DNA from: Mangifera indica
Taxonomy: Eukaryota; Streptophyta; Magnoliopsida; Sapindales; Anacardiaceae
Direction of reading: 5' to 3'
Length of the DNA stretch: 64,000 nucleotides
NCBI RefSeq assembly: GCF_011075055.1
Contig: NC_058151.1
Coordinates: 9,442,251-9,506,250 of the forward strand
The position numbers and the translations under genes were made by a program. Under the pieces are notes generated by a model that was given only the letters and a program-made list of their open reading frames with translations, ran no database searches and was not told the origin of the DNA. Below are positions 1 to 12,240 of this stretch, piece after piece. Every line of letters starts with the position of its first letter. Position 1 is the stretch's first letter.

Positions 1-166
1 AGTTTTAATAAAAGGTATTTTAGTCATTTTATAAGGTTTGATAAATGGAGTTTTATTCAAATGCTTTAGGGTTAAATTAAATGTTTTAAATTAAATGCAT
101 GCTTATAGTAGGCAATTTATTGACACTCTCCTTTGGTGGGTAGTACTTCTGGAAGGAGGTGTTACA
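1..166 (+). repeat. 3' end of the 5' LTR of Gypsy element G1 (cut by window edge)
   Basis: This segment matches the last part of the LTR that ends at 5406, including the stretch around ttaaattaaatgcatgct. It ends in the canonical Gypsy terminus gtgttaca at 166 and is followed directly by a primer-binding-site-like sequence. The upstream part of this LTR, and therefore the left target-site duplication, lies outside the window. Confidence 0.85.
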
Positions 167-185
167 AGTTAATATCAGAGCATGA
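167..185 (+). other. Primer binding site of G1 (initiator tRNA-Met type)
   Basis: Immediately after the LTR terminus the sequence reads agttaatatcagagcatga. This resembles the plant consensus TGGTATCAGAGC complementary to initiator tRNA-Met, with TGG changed to TAA. It would have primed minus-strand DNA synthesis; the mismatches fit an inactive element. Confidence 0.7.
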
Positions 186-429
186 TTTTGACATCCTAAA
201 ATACGTTTTCAAAGTATGTGGGTAGTCAATTAAATAGGAATGTAAGTCTTTCACGTCACATTGATTGCATCTGCAACCGATTACTGTAAGTAAAGTTTTA
301 ATTATGCTTGTTGATTTATTTGAAGACTTATAATTATGAGTTTTTTAAGAAAGATGAGAAGAACCAAAGTAAACACTAGAAACAGACAAACAGAAAACCC
401 ACAAAGAAGCCAGAGTAAACAGATAATAC

Positions 430-1320
430 CCTCGGTTCCCTAAATAGGTCTAAGTGCACAAGATGTCAAGGACATGTTTAGAAAGATGTTCAGGGAGCAA
501 GAAGCTACTCCACCTCAGGGCAATGAATTACGATAGGTACTATCGACATACGAACATAGATTAGTAGAGGTAAATTCAGCACTCACAACAGTATTAGTAG
601 CAAAACCAGCTAAGACCTAGATGTATTTTATTTTCAATCTATCTAGTATGCACCAACCCTAGAAATTTGATGGTGCTAAGGACTCGATTATAGTTAAGGA
701 GTAGCTAGAGTTGGTAGAGAGTGTTATAACCCTATTTGACATGACAGATTAGGAGAAAGTCTGGTATGCCATCTATTTTTTCAAGTCTAGTCAAGAATAT
801 GATGGAGTCTAGTCAGATAGATTTTATAGATGTTTTGGTTTAAGTTCAGGAGGAAATTTAAGGCTAAGTATAAAGGAGCATATGTCACATGCAACAGAGC
901 TCAAGAGTTTCTCACCTTAACTCAAGGCATAAATACAGCGAAGGAATACTTTACCAAGTTTAATTACCTGGTGAGATATGCCTTTAAGATAGCCAATACA
1001 TAGAGAGGGTGGATGGAGAAATTTGTCAATGGGTTTGATCTAGCCATAGCCTAAGATGTGATAATAGGACTACAATCACCCCAAACTTATAATGAGGCTT
1101 TGAGTAAGGTATTGAGGGTAGAGGTTTTTGTAAGAAGGATGTATAGTTAGAGATCCTCCTAAACAACATTTTTACCAATATTAATCCTAGTGCCAACACC
1201 AATGTAACAGTCAGACAATAGTAGTGCCTCGATTCAAATAGGTCTTCCTTTAAAGAAACAAAAGAAAAGACTTTTCTACCAAAGAGGCAATAAGAAAGGC
1301 TAGAAAGAGTTTAACATGAG
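430..1320 (+). pseudogene. Degenerate Gypsy gag remnant (G1)
   Basis: Forward-frame fragments read like a Tekay/Del-type Gypsy capsid region. Examples are a 'KFDGAKDSI..KE.LELVES' stretch near 660-720, 'EKVWYAIYFFKSS' near 755-795, 'YFTKFNYLVRYAFKIA' near 950-995 and 'FVNGFD' near 1021-1038, in family order but broken by stops and frame changes. No zinc knuckle or protease was found downstream; the sequence passes directly into RNase H-like sequence near 1325. It cannot encode a functional Gag. Confidence 0.75.
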
Positions 1321-1324
1321 ATAG

Positions 1325-2874
1325 AGGAGATGACTTGAGTTAGTGAAGGATTACAACTGTGAAATTAAGTATCATCTAGGCAAGACCAATATAGTTATAA
1401 ATGCCTTCAGCAGAAAGTTATTTTTATCATAGTTGATGGTTTAAAGAGAGATTCAAACAAAACTAAACTGATAGCAAATTAAGATAATGGTTAAGGCTTT
1501 AGCTAGATTAAAGAGTGTAGGAAATCAAAACAACTCAAGTGTAAGATGATTGTGTAGGCAAAGGGTTAAAAGGATTCAAGATGGTCTTGAAATAGATTTT
1601 TGAGTAATCAATGTTGTCCTCAAGTTTATAGATAGGGTTTATGTTCTTCTAATAGATGAGTCAAGACAGAGGATCTTAGCAAAGGCATACAATTTTACAA
1701 TTCTCTTCATACTACCCACTTTGGGGATATAAAAATGAACTAGGATTTAAGGTAGATTTTTTATGGCCTAGCATGAATAGGGATATGAGTGAGTATATTA
1801 CTAAGTGCCTCACATGTTAGCAAATTAAGGTTGAACACCAAAGACTGTCAAGGTTACTTCAACCTCTAAATATACCTAAGTGAAAATGAAAGCATATTTA
1901 CATAGACTTTATAACTGGGTTCTTGAGGGCTCAAAGTGGTCATAATATGCTTTAGGTGAAAATCAATGGATTGACCAAGACAACACATTTCCTACTTATT
2001 AAGGACACTACCCCTATAGATTAACTGGGAAAATTATATGCATGAGAGATTATTGGATTGCATGCCAAACCCAAAACCATTGTATCAAATACAGACACAA
2101 GGTTTGTGTTAGCTTTTTGGAAGAGTTTACATAGATGATCAGAAATTAATGTAACATTTAGTATAACCTATCACTTACAAATAAATGGTTAGACTAAAAA
2201 GACCAATTAAGTATTAAAGGACATGTTGAGAGCTTTTTATATAAACCATAGGGTGAATTGGGTTGAAATGTTACCTCTGATGGAATTTGCCTATAATGAT
2301 AGTTATCAGATGATGATTGAAAATGATTGAAGATGTGTAGTTAATCAGACAGATGATGAAACAAGCCCATGATTGATAAAAAAGTTATACTAATCAAAGA
2401 TATTGAGACTTGGAGTTTAGTTTGGGTGATAAAGTTTTCATTAAAGTAACCCCATTTAAGCATATGATAAGGTTTAGAAGAAAGGCTAAGTTGGCTCCTA
2501 GGTATATTAATTCATATGATATAGTGGAGAAGGTTAGTAAAGTGGCATATAGGCTTACGTTACCAATGAGCATGAAACGTATTCATGATGCATTCTATGT
2601 CTCATTATTATGCAAGTATATTGGTGATCCATCTCATATATTGAGATCGAAAAGATTCAATTATTAGAGATTTAAGTTATGATGAAAAACCAGTTTAGAT
2701 CCTAGATAATAGGGTCAAACAACAAAGGAATTGAAGATTCTCTTAGCCAAGGTGCTTTAGAGGAATCGTAAGGTTGAATCGGCTAATTGGGAGATAGAGC
2801 AAACCATGAGAGATAAGCATTCTAAGCTGTTTCTAATGAATTATGAAGTCAAAATTCCATTAAAAGAGAGGAAT
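1325..2874 (+). pseudogene. Degenerate Gypsy RNase H, integrase and chromodomain remnant (G1)
   Basis: The region starts with an RNase H end motif, 'LVKDYNCEIKYHLGKTN' followed by 'NAFSRK' (family: DYDCxIxYHPGKAN..DALSRK), near 1338-1420. Integrase-like sequence follows with many stops. The best open stretch, 2410-2667 (85 codons), is the integrase C-terminal region, with GDKVFIKVTP, KLAPRYI, VAYRLTLP and HDAFYVSLLCKYIGDPSH. These are hallmarks of plant chromoviruses of the Tekay/Del lineage. A worn chromodomain-like tail (YDEKPV, ILDNR, then W-to-stop changes) runs to about 2860. Reverse transcriptase and protease are absent. Confidence 0.82.
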
Positions 2875-3488
2875 TGTAACACTCAGATGTATGTCTCTAT
2901 GGTAAGATAGTCTTTTTGCATAAGTTATAATGAGTTGAAAGTCAAAATATAGGTTATAGGTGACACACAATCGTGTATAGTAAGGTCATACCCTTATGTC
3001 ATTACCACGTCAGCCAAATAAGATGAATCTACATGAATTCCAAATTTTAGTGACACACATTCGTATGCCTTAAGATATGTTTATGTGTGAAATGTGTTTT
3101 CAGTTTATATAAGATAAGTCACTACTTTTTTAGGAGGATTATTTTTAGAATCCTCAAACATATGAAAACCCTAGAAATTAAGTGTGTTAATGAGCTTGAT
3201 CATCTGGCTTGGGTTTTCAGTAACCTAATCGATGATAATTTTAAAGAGAAAAGGTTTTGGTTGAATACTGTTTTCTACGAAGTTAAGGTAAGTAGGCATG
3301 ATCTCTTTTACTCCTTGTTGAGTTAAAATGCAGTTAAGCATGAAATCACATGATTTTGTTATGATCTTCATAATGATTAAGATACATATGATTTTGTTAT
3401 GATCTTTATGATGATTAAGATATGCTAAAAGAGCGTAAAACCCTTATTGTGATGTTGTTATCTTAATTAATAACTTAAAGTGATCTAT

Positions 3489-3526
3489 ATATGTGTGTGT
3501 GTGTGTGTGTGTGTATGTGTGTGTAT
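3489..3526. repeat. (TG)n microsatellite
   Basis: A run of TG dinucleotides, slightly interrupted by tatg, inside the G1 3' LTR. Confidence 0.9.
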
Positions 3527-4895
3527 TTATATATGTTATGTTAATAACTGTTGGCATGTTAATGGTTTTGTTATTGACGAAATTGTATGTCTTGTGAATG
3601 TAAAATCATTAGAAATACAGTTGAGTATAGGGAAATAAGAGGGGAAGAGTTGTTTATGTATTAAATTTTGTTATAAAAGCTTGATGATTTGAGTATATGG
3701 TTTAGTTTATGATTCTTATGCATTTGTTGGCGTGTTATTTAAGTTGTATTGATGTCATAGTCATAATATGCATGCCAAAGGACTTAATAGATGGCATTTT
3801 AGTGATTAGAATTGAAATAGAGATCAAAATTAGGCATTCTATGTGTTTTTTGAGTTTATCATATGGTCGTGTGGTATAAGGCACATGTCTATTAATGTGT
3901 TTCCTAAAATTCAAGTCATAGTATTTCGATGATTGTTGGGTGTTGGTTGTCAATTAGCAGTCAACTATAACACGTGAACTTCTTGTGTATAGCTTTAGAA
4001 TAACCATGTGTAGGGTGGAATAACCAGAATACCTCTGAGAAGTAGTACGATCTGAAAGAGAATGGAAAAGGAAAGTAGAATAATTGTCTAAAAGGTATAT
4101 ACCTGTGTTAGATAGAACACATACCTGTGAGTTTATAAATAGTGAAACACAAGTAAAAGTCATGAAGGAGTAGTTATGTATGGATAAAGTAATTAGACAC
4201 ACTCCTATATGTCAAGATATACACATCTGTGTGTATAGGACATAACCAGGAAAAGAGCAAGAGAATTAGGCTAAAGCTTTAGAAGTCATCTTGAGTAACA
4301 AAATAGACATTCTGGGTATGTAGTAGTACCTCACGTGCATAAGAGTTAAGATATCAAAATGACACAGATACATTTTTAGATGGAAGTGAAAGTGAACTAG
4401 AGCTAGTTAGGGCTTTAGATGTGTCCATGCTAGATATCATAGAATTGTTACTAAGGCATCGTGAGTACATATTCTCTATACTACCTATAGTAAGACATGT
4501 CTATAGTATGTACTCTCTATACTGCCTACAATAAGACATGTCTATAGTAGGACATTTGACCTACAGTAGAGTACTTGCTTATAATAGAGCCCATATGAGA
4601 TACAAATGGTGCAATTAAATAGAGAGACTACTTATATGGCCAAGGTGTCAAATCTCTATATTCGATCTACTTTGATTGACCTAGTATAAAGTTTCAGTTA
4701 TAGTTATCAAATTGAGATGTTTCCACAAAGTTAGTTAGGGTCACACCAGATAGGAATCTAAGGGAATGGTTCCTTAGTAATAGAGTGAGATATAATTTGA
4801 TTCGAGAGTTAGGATATACAACCTAGACAATATGTAGAATACAATATGAGCATAGAGACAATATTCAAGACTTATCATCATCCATAGGGGAGTTC

Positions 4896-4953
4896 AATGT
4901 TGACTTCAAATGATAGAGATAGTAAATGTTGACTTCAAATGATAGAGATAGTA
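4896..4953. repeat. Exact tandem duplication of a 29 bp unit
   Basis: Two identical adjacent copies (4896-4924 and 4925-4953), each starting aatgttgacttcaaatgata, lie in the G1 3' LTR. Exact identity in a decayed element points to a recent slippage or duplication event. Confidence 0.9.
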
Positions 4954-5406
4954 AGTGTTGATACCAAGGGTATTTTAGAGATTTTAATAAAAGTTGTCTA
5001 TACAGTCTCCTATTTATTAAGTATTTTTATCACTCATTCTCCTATTTTCTTATATGTAGGTACACGTAATTGTAATGGCTGTAAGACAAACAATGGTTAA
5101 AGGGTGTAGGATTTTGAGGGCGTTTATGTCATTTAGTTTTCTTAGAGTTTTAAATTATGTTTTTACTTCAAATTATTTATGTATTTGACTGCACCTATTA
5201 TGTTTTCTTATGGATATCTATTGATATGCTTCCAAGATAGTTTTAGTAAAAAGCATTTTAGTCATTTTATAAAGTTTAATAAATTAAGTTTTATTTAAAA
5301 GATTTGGGGTTAAATTAAATGTTTTAAATTAAATGCATGCTCAAAGTAGACAATTTAGTGATGTTTTCCTTCAGAGGGCGGTACTTTTAGAAAGGGGTAT
5401 TCCACA

Positions 5407-6699
5407 AGTGTCCCAATCCTTAACGTATTCTAGTATTTACAAATGTTTTCCCGACATCCTTAATGTCCATCTAAATTATTCCAACACCTTGTGCTTAGTC
5501 TTCATTGGCAGTGTCATCTTGGATGACTAATGTCAAATAATATACATTGAAGTTTTGGGGACTTGGTAAAAGTAGACAACATCTTAGATGTCTAAAATAA
5601 GTGTACACTTAGTAGACTTGTCAGTGGGTTTTAGGTTAAGGATATCCTAATCACATTAGGAGTAAAACCTCAAGCCTCTCTAATATCACGCAAGTATACC
5701 AGATACTAAGAAGTCTAGTGTTAGGGCATGCACGAGTATCTCAGATGCTAAGATGCATAGTATCGATGCATAATAAATCATATGGGTCTTAAGGTCACAT
5801 AGGGTAGCTCTAATGCTTTCACTACCACACTACATATAACTCGGTGGATATAATAAGGAAATACATCATTTTTAATTTTTTACTTGGAGCTACCTAAACT
5901 CGGGTCTATGTCAATCAAACACCTCCAAAACATAACTCATGTTATCATTCACACAATCAGATGCCTTCAAAATTATTGTTTGTGTTGTCATACATATGGT
6001 TGGGAAACTTTGGACATGTATCTAACTCTTTTTGCCTTTGTTAGGACCATAATCACCTTATTCCCTTTATTCCCCTCTATTAGAGGTGAAATTGTTATTT
6101 CTCAAAACCTTAGACGAGTGTGGTTATTCTCATACACATGCGTTACCAAATTTGTCAACATACACACTTGTGTCACTTTTTCCCCATGGCTGTATTGGAT
6201 TAGGTGATCACACACATGCTTATATGCATTTATAAATTAAAATGCTTGTTCATTCTAAGCACACAATGATTATTCTAACCTATGGGATACATGGGTGTGT
6301 TAACAACCCTATATAGGTGTGTATCACATTTCACATATGACTTCGCCTAAAAATGTGATTTCCATCCATCGAATCAAATTCTAAGCACCCAAACACATGT
6401 TATTCAACTAAATATCAAGCCTAAACATATCTCTACATATCATCAAAGCAACTTACACATAAACATGATCATTTCAACAATACAAGTCTCAAAATTTGGT
6501 TTAACATGTTTAAGCTCTTTAATATTAAGCAAACATACCTAATCACTTCTTGATAATCAAGATCCCATAATCACACATGAAAACCTCAATCAAAACTTGT
6601 ATTCAATAATTGATCATCACAACAAAATAACCTATGCAAATGAATCAAAAATTTCATTCTATTCACAAAGGCATAAACTCTTGAGCACGTGCCACTATA
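5407..6699. other. Unassigned repeat-like sequence between G1 and Copia C
   Basis: I see no gene here. The longest forward open frame (5884-6207, 107 codons) has no recognisable motif. Its composition (many cat/atg/tgtg words) resembles reverse-oriented Gypsy LTR sequence such as 18600-19500, but I could not align it convincingly by eye. The region ends where sequence matching the Copia C LTR begins, so the upstream part of that LTR was probably lost here. Confidence 0.5.
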
Positions 6700-8633
6700 A
6701 TTAAGTTATCTATAAAGGTAGTGATCAACTATATCATGAGATACATAAAGACTATGATTGATCAATAAAGTATTTGTCATTCTTGAACACAAGAGAAGAT
6801 ATCTCACATGAAAATACTGAATGAAATCCATGACTACGTGAATTTGTGGCCATAGTGGGAGTAAGTTATAGCCTAATCTATGTTGTTCATTAATATATAT
6901 CAATTTATATTGAGGAACTACTAAGATAAACATGTTTCTATGTCTTAGTCTGAAGAGATATTGGTTGACAAAAGAATTGAATTACACGTAACTATGATAT
7001 TATAAAATCTTAAGAGATGTCCGTTATCACTCTGTCATCTAGATGGCTATGATGCTTTGCTATAGGCTAATCTTAGTTTATGTCTAGATTCTACCTGAAT
7101 CCAAACACTGCTAGCTTGATAGAAAGCTTATAGGTCAAATACATTAAAGAGTTAAATCAAACCCAGAGGTGAGAAATACTTGTTAACAACCTTAGAGTTT
7201 AAAGAAGAGAGAGAAGGACACTGCAAATAGACTGAAATTGCCTAATAAGGTTGAGAGGATTCGATTTGACTATGCCTTGACCAAGTTCATAACCATGCAT
7301 CATGTAAGCCATGTATATGCATGTATTAAGCAACGTCATGCAAAAGGTGCTACCAGCCAACACCATATAAAAGAGACTTGTCGATCAACATACATAAGTG
7401 GTGTCAATTGGCATACATAAGTGATACTGGTTATAAATGTGTCTTGAAGATACTGATTATGCCTATGCATAAACGTTTTAAGAGACTTGTGCGCATATTA
7501 AATTCCAACCTTGAACTTTAAACAAATATATAAGGCATGTTTTCGCTTAAAAAATGACACAAAACACAAAATGAAAAACCTAGCCACACACTCACTCTTT
7601 CTGTCTTTCTCGTAAACACAAATGCATCCATTCAAGAGCCCTAATAGCCTTTTACTTCTGTTGTGTTCATGCTTTGCATGGATACCAAGACATCTTTTCC
7701 CAAGGGTTGGGTAGTGTACTATCTCAAGCCATGAGAAGTTTGAAAGAGCCATCAATGCAAGTATAAATCTAAGGCCAAAAGACTATTTTCCACCCAAATT
7801 TTATCTTAATCTCAAAAACATACCTACGACAGATAAAAAACCTAAACACCCACCTATAAACTAACTTATGTTATAATTTCTATTAGAGGTAAGGATAAAA
7901 TCATCATTTTACCCCTTTATATCATTTTCCCCTTAATTTAGAAAACTAACAATTTTACCTATTATTAAACTTTAAAAAATTGTATTTCCCCCCAAAGGTA
8001 ATTTCTTCCATCTTCAACAATTGATTGTCATTCCCATCATCGATTAGCCTTCCCACCATCTTCTTCTGATCGACCAACGTTCTCACTTGATCGATTTTGT
8101 TTGATTAAAGAGACAAAGACGAATTATCTTTGTCTAACAAAATCAAAATAGGTAGGAATGTCGATCGAGGGAGAAGAAGACAAAGGGAAGGCTGACTAAT
8201 GATAGAAGTGGCAACCAGTCATCGGAGATAAAAGAAATTACCCTTGGGGGGAAAATATAGTTTTTTAAAGTTTAATAATGGGGGAAAATTAAATGTTTTT
8301 CAAATTAAGGGGGGAAATGATAAAAATGTTTAAGGTTTTATGGTTTAATAGTAAAATGATGATTTTTATCTTTCACTTTAATTGAAAATTCTAACAGAAG
8401 TTAGTTCATGAGTGGGTGTTTGAGTTTTTTAACGGGTGTAGTTATGCTTTTGAGATTTGACTAAAACTTGGGTAAGAAATAGTCCTTTTCCCTAAATCTA
8501 GAATATTTTATGAGTGTTGATGCATATTCACAAATTATATGTCTAAAACAGGTATCTTGGTTAGGGCTTTTAGGAATTTTTTTACATTTAATTTTGTTAC
8601 ACTGCCAATTAATAATACCATAAAAACCTTATA
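6700..8633 (+). repeat. 5' LTR of Copia C (left-truncated, interrupted)
   Basis: Sequence from about 6700 matches the LTR fragment at 33390-34600 (for example gagaagatatctcacat near 6793 and 33473). From about 7080 it also matches the 3' LTR at 16690-17574. It ends just before the primer site at 8635. The first several hundred bases of the LTR are missing. The element at 7773-8492 plus its 9 bp duplication interrupts it. Confidence 0.72.
7773..8492. mobile_element. Foldback Mutator-like (MULE-type) non-autonomous element, copy 1
   Basis: This 720 bp element is nearly all inverted repeat. The left end ggccaaaagactattttcc is mirrored by the reverse complement of the right end (gggaaaaggactatttctt), and complementarity continues for roughly 290 bp per arm. 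It is flanked by taaatctaa (7764-7772) and taaatctag (8493-8501), a 9 bp target duplication with one change, which is the Mutator superfamily signature. It has no transposase. It inserted into the Copia C 5' LTR, and the uninterrupted site is visible in the 3' LTR near 17427-17440. Confidence 0.85.
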
Positions 8634-8634
8634 G

Positions 8635-8650
8635 TGGTATTAGAGCCACC
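8635..8650 (+). other. Primer binding site of Copia C
   Basis: tggtattagagccacc lies one base after the LTR end. The plant Copia consensus is TGGTATCAGAGC, complementary to initiator tRNA-Met, so there is one mismatch in the core. Confidence 0.8.
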
Positions 8651-9071
8651 GTTTAGTATATTTTTCATGAAAATTATATTTTTAGTTAGTTTTGATTATT
8701 TTTATATGTTGATTGGATGTAAATAAGATTAATCAAAACTGAATGAAATTGGTAAAGATGATTTACAATTGTGTTATCACATGATTATTGAGTATCATGT
8801 GCAACATAAATTGTGTTAAATTGTTAAGTGATGGTTTTTGAATTTTTGTTTGAGTTTTGTTGATATATGTAGGTTTTAAACAAGTTAAATGTCATAGGTT
8901 TCATGTTATTACATGAAATCATGTTGTTGCATGATCCAAGGGTTGTAGTTAGAGTAAGTGTGATTTACATGTCGTATTCCCTTACACTAGTGAATTGGTT
9001 TGCATGAAAAATTGAAATTTTTTTTGGATTTTCTATCAGTGGAAAGGCCTAAAAGATAGTGTCTAGAAAAA

Positions 9072-10949
9072 TGTAGCAACCTTAGGTATGTTTAGGGGTA
9101 AGTTGGTCATTTGGCATGATCTGGGTTTTTTGGAAGTTTCAATAGCTTTGAATTTTCAAAGTCAATGTAAAAGTCAAACTTATGGGGCAACTATCCTTAT
9201 CTTTGGGATGTTTATCTCTATGAGCTAACAATTTGAAATCGTGCTTGTATAAGTTTTATGTGATGAGATTTGGTCAAAAAGGAAAGTTAGCACCTTGATA
9301 TATTGGTTTACAGAAGGTATTGAAGAGGATTGACAAAGTAGCTTATAGACTTGCGCTACCAACGAGCATAGGGCGAATTCACAATAGGTTCCATGTATTG
9401 TTGCTGCATAAGTGTTGACCTATCCCAGGATGTGGAGTTGGATGACAGTTTGGTTTATGACAAGCGCCCGATGTGAATTATAGATAAACAAATTAAAACA
9501 TTTAGACTTTAACATATACCTTTGGTAAAAATGTAATGACAAAACCATCGAATCAAAGAAGCAATATAAGAGATTAAGGAAGATATAAGACAAAAATATG
9601 CCAATTGTTCAAATGAATTTTAAGGATGAAATTCTTTTCACAATGCATAGCTTGAGAAACACCCATCCTATTTGAGGGGACGACCATCCCAGACGTGTTT
9701 TCCAATAGTTATAAAACTTTTTCATACATTTTGTTTAGGGTTATGCATTATTAACCCTACTTTAGTTAATCATAGAGGGCAGAGAGGACTTGAGAGTGTT
9801 AGGAGCTGCCTAAGAAGAAGATCGTTGCTGGATTCTTGCCGTGTGAGGACTTTAGCATCGCTGGAGAAAAGGTAGGCACACTTCCTTACCTTTTAAACGA
9901 TTTATGACATATTTAGGTGAAAGTTCGTAAGTATATATATAGTTTTGAATTTAGTTTAATATAATGATGTAATATTTCTAAGAATACTATCACTGTGGGA
10001 TGTGTATTCGGTATTGCTATGATTGTGCATGTTTCTTATTGGTTATTAAGGGACTGAGGTTTGGTTAGATATGTTTTGAATGTCAGAGGAATGTGAGCAT
10101 GAATTGGATTGTTGGATTACGAAATTGTCACTAGAAAGTAGTAAGGTTTTGAAGTTTCAAAAGCGAGGGACGACAATCTTATTGCAGGGTAAGAGACAAC
10201 GTGGCCATGTGAAAAAGGGCAAATTAGTAAGTTAACTATGCATGGTATTTGACATACAGGAATGAGGTTAAAGAGGAACAGTCATTCTTACCTATTTGGG
10301 ATGGTTATCTTTTACAAAGGAGAAGATGATCGTCCTCTAAGGAAGAGCAGTTATCTTTAACGATAACAAGAAAAGAGATGTCACACCAAAGGTTAAGGAA
10401 AAGGCTTTCTGCCCTTCATGCAATAATTAAAGGATGTAAGAGTTGTTTAAGATGTCTATTCCAATCAGGCTTAAATAAAAGGTGTTTGGGATGCCCACTC
10501 TAATTCTCAGTAAGGTGTAAGAGGCATTTGGGATGTTATGTGATATGAATAAATGGAAAATCGAGCTATACAAGGATATTCTAGAAACACTTAATGATTG
10601 TGTGTGCCTATTGGGTGAATTATCACTAATATGTTTTGCTTTGTTTTGTAGGTAGACATAAGGGCAAGGCAAGGGAGGACGCTAGCGAATTAGCTTAGTG
10701 ATGGCACGACCACCATAAATGACTTTCTATTTTAATCTTTGAATTAAATTATTTTAGGACCATTAGTTTTTGTTATTTTTAGTATAATTTCAGTAAACTG
10801 TGGATGTCATATTTTTATTTAATAAATTACTGAGGTATTTCAGGAGGTTATTTCTTGGATTTCATACATACGATAATTGTTACTACATACCTGACACATC
10901 ATCCCAATAAATTACTCCTAGAGGTATGGCTTAGAGATAAGGTGTTACA
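9072..10949 (+). mobile_element. Collapsed Gypsy element G2 inserted in the Copia C leader
   Basis: The element starts tgtagcaacc and ends aggtgttaca. It is flanked on both sides by aaaaa (9067-9071 and 10950-10954), a 5 bp target duplication. It consists of an LTR start (9072 to about 9300), then an integrase C-terminal fragment in the same family as G1 (VLKRIDKVAYRLALPTS, HNRFHVLLLHKC; about 9310-9420), a 3' untranslated stretch, and an LTR end (about 9640-10949). Most of the 5' LTR and nearly all of gag-pol have been deleted. The homopolymer duplication gives limited support by itself, but both LTR termini are correct. Confidence 0.72.
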
Positions 10950-10954
10950 AAAAA

Positions 10955-11339
10955 CTAGCATGCATGACTAATAGCAAGTCGTGCATGGTTGGTGTCAGGT
11001 TGGCATCTTCTTAACACCATGTATTGGTGCACGGCTAGACATCCATTGTCCAACCATGACCTTTACATGGTGCCAACCGTGCACCTTGGTTGATTTCCAA
11101 TCATGCCCTCTAACTGTGTATCATTCTAGAATTTTAGTGAATTTTAGAAACATGTTTGGACATCTCACCTACATGCCTAGCAAATTTAAAAATATCAGTT
11201 TAGACCAGTTTTGTTGAATTAAGACTGAATTGAGATTTTCTTGAGCTTTGGGATTGAATTAAAATTTTGTAAACATTTTAGGGGCTAAAATGTAATTTGA
11301 CACTAGGGATAATACTAATTAAATTTTAATTTTTAATTG

Positions 11340-11401
<62 letters not shown>

Positions 11402-12240
11402 TTGTGTATACATATATAATGTATATGTGTCCTACCTTTGTCTCGTTTCTTCTTTGAATTAGACTGTTTTTATTTTCTTAGAAGTCTATAACTAGGAAAT
11501 AAGGCCATGTAATCATTAAAGATTAGAGATGAAAGAACAAGTGCAAAAACTCAAAGACAAAGATTCACATAGGTTAACCAGTCAAACTCCTTTTAGATCA
11601 AGGAGATTTGACATTAGTTATGACTATGTATTGACACGTTTTATTTTTATGTTGTACAATGTATATGTAAGCTTTATTTTGCAAATATCACCTAACATGC
11701 GGCTAAAATCTAATGAGACTAATTAACAAAACTCTCAATTTGAATATTAAGTCTAAGATTTAATTGGTGTCTTCCAATATGATACCCTAATTAAGCCCTT
11801 GTTCATTAGAATCTTGTTCACCAAAGCAAAGGGTAAACTTCTACTAGGCAAAAAATTAGGAGTTGATCATATTGGGTCCGACTTAACTAGTATACTTTAT
11901 TTGTTTGCCAAAGCAAAGATGAAGTATGTTAGAGGCATGAGTAAGGAATGCATTTGTTGATGCAAGAAAATATGTTAGGGTCACACTTGACTTGAGATCA
12001 TGAATTTTTTGTAAACAATTTGAAATTTATCTATTTGATTAATTCGAATTTATTCACCAAAACGAATGAGACAATTAATGTGATGAAGTCTCAATCCACT
12101 AAAAAGTTCATTGGAATTTCTCGAGAACTATTTCTTGACTTGAGGAAAATAGTAGGAGTATTTTAATTAATTAAATCTATAATTAAAATGAACATTAATA
12201 ATTAAATAAAATTACTGATTCTTTTATGTATAAACGGTAG
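10955..12240 (+). other. Copia C leader (untranslated), right part
   Basis: This sequence between the G2 insertion and the first recognisable gag residues continues the leader seen at 8651-9066. No supported gene lies here. Open frames at 10981-11217 and 11529-11726 lack motifs. It contains the compound (TA)n(TG)n tract at 11340-11404. The leader is long for a Copia element, so further unrecognised insertions may be present. Confidence 0.5.
11340..11404. repeat. Compound (TA)n(TG)n microsatellite
   Basis: About 43 bases of TA repeats run directly into about 20 bases of TG repeats. Confidence 0.95.

Larger units (their letters stand above)
2875..5406 (+). repeat. 3' LTR of Gypsy element G1
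   Basis: The LTR begins tgtaacactcag just after a purine-rich tract (aaaagagagga, polypurine tract) and ends ggtattccaca at 5406. Its last 170 bases match the partial 5' LTR at 1-166. At about 2.53 kb it is in the same size class as the solo LTRs elsewhere in the window. It holds a (TG)n tract near 3490, an approximately 37 bp tandem duplication near 3349-3423, an approximately 40 bp one near 4465-4546, and an exact 29 bp one at 4896-4953. The short open frames in it are unremarkable. Confidence 0.85.

Noticed and set aside
5884..6207. A 107-codon forward frame with hydrophobic stretches.
   Set aside because: No recognisable domain, low-complexity AT-rich codon use, and a position in repeat-like sequence; not supportable as a gene.
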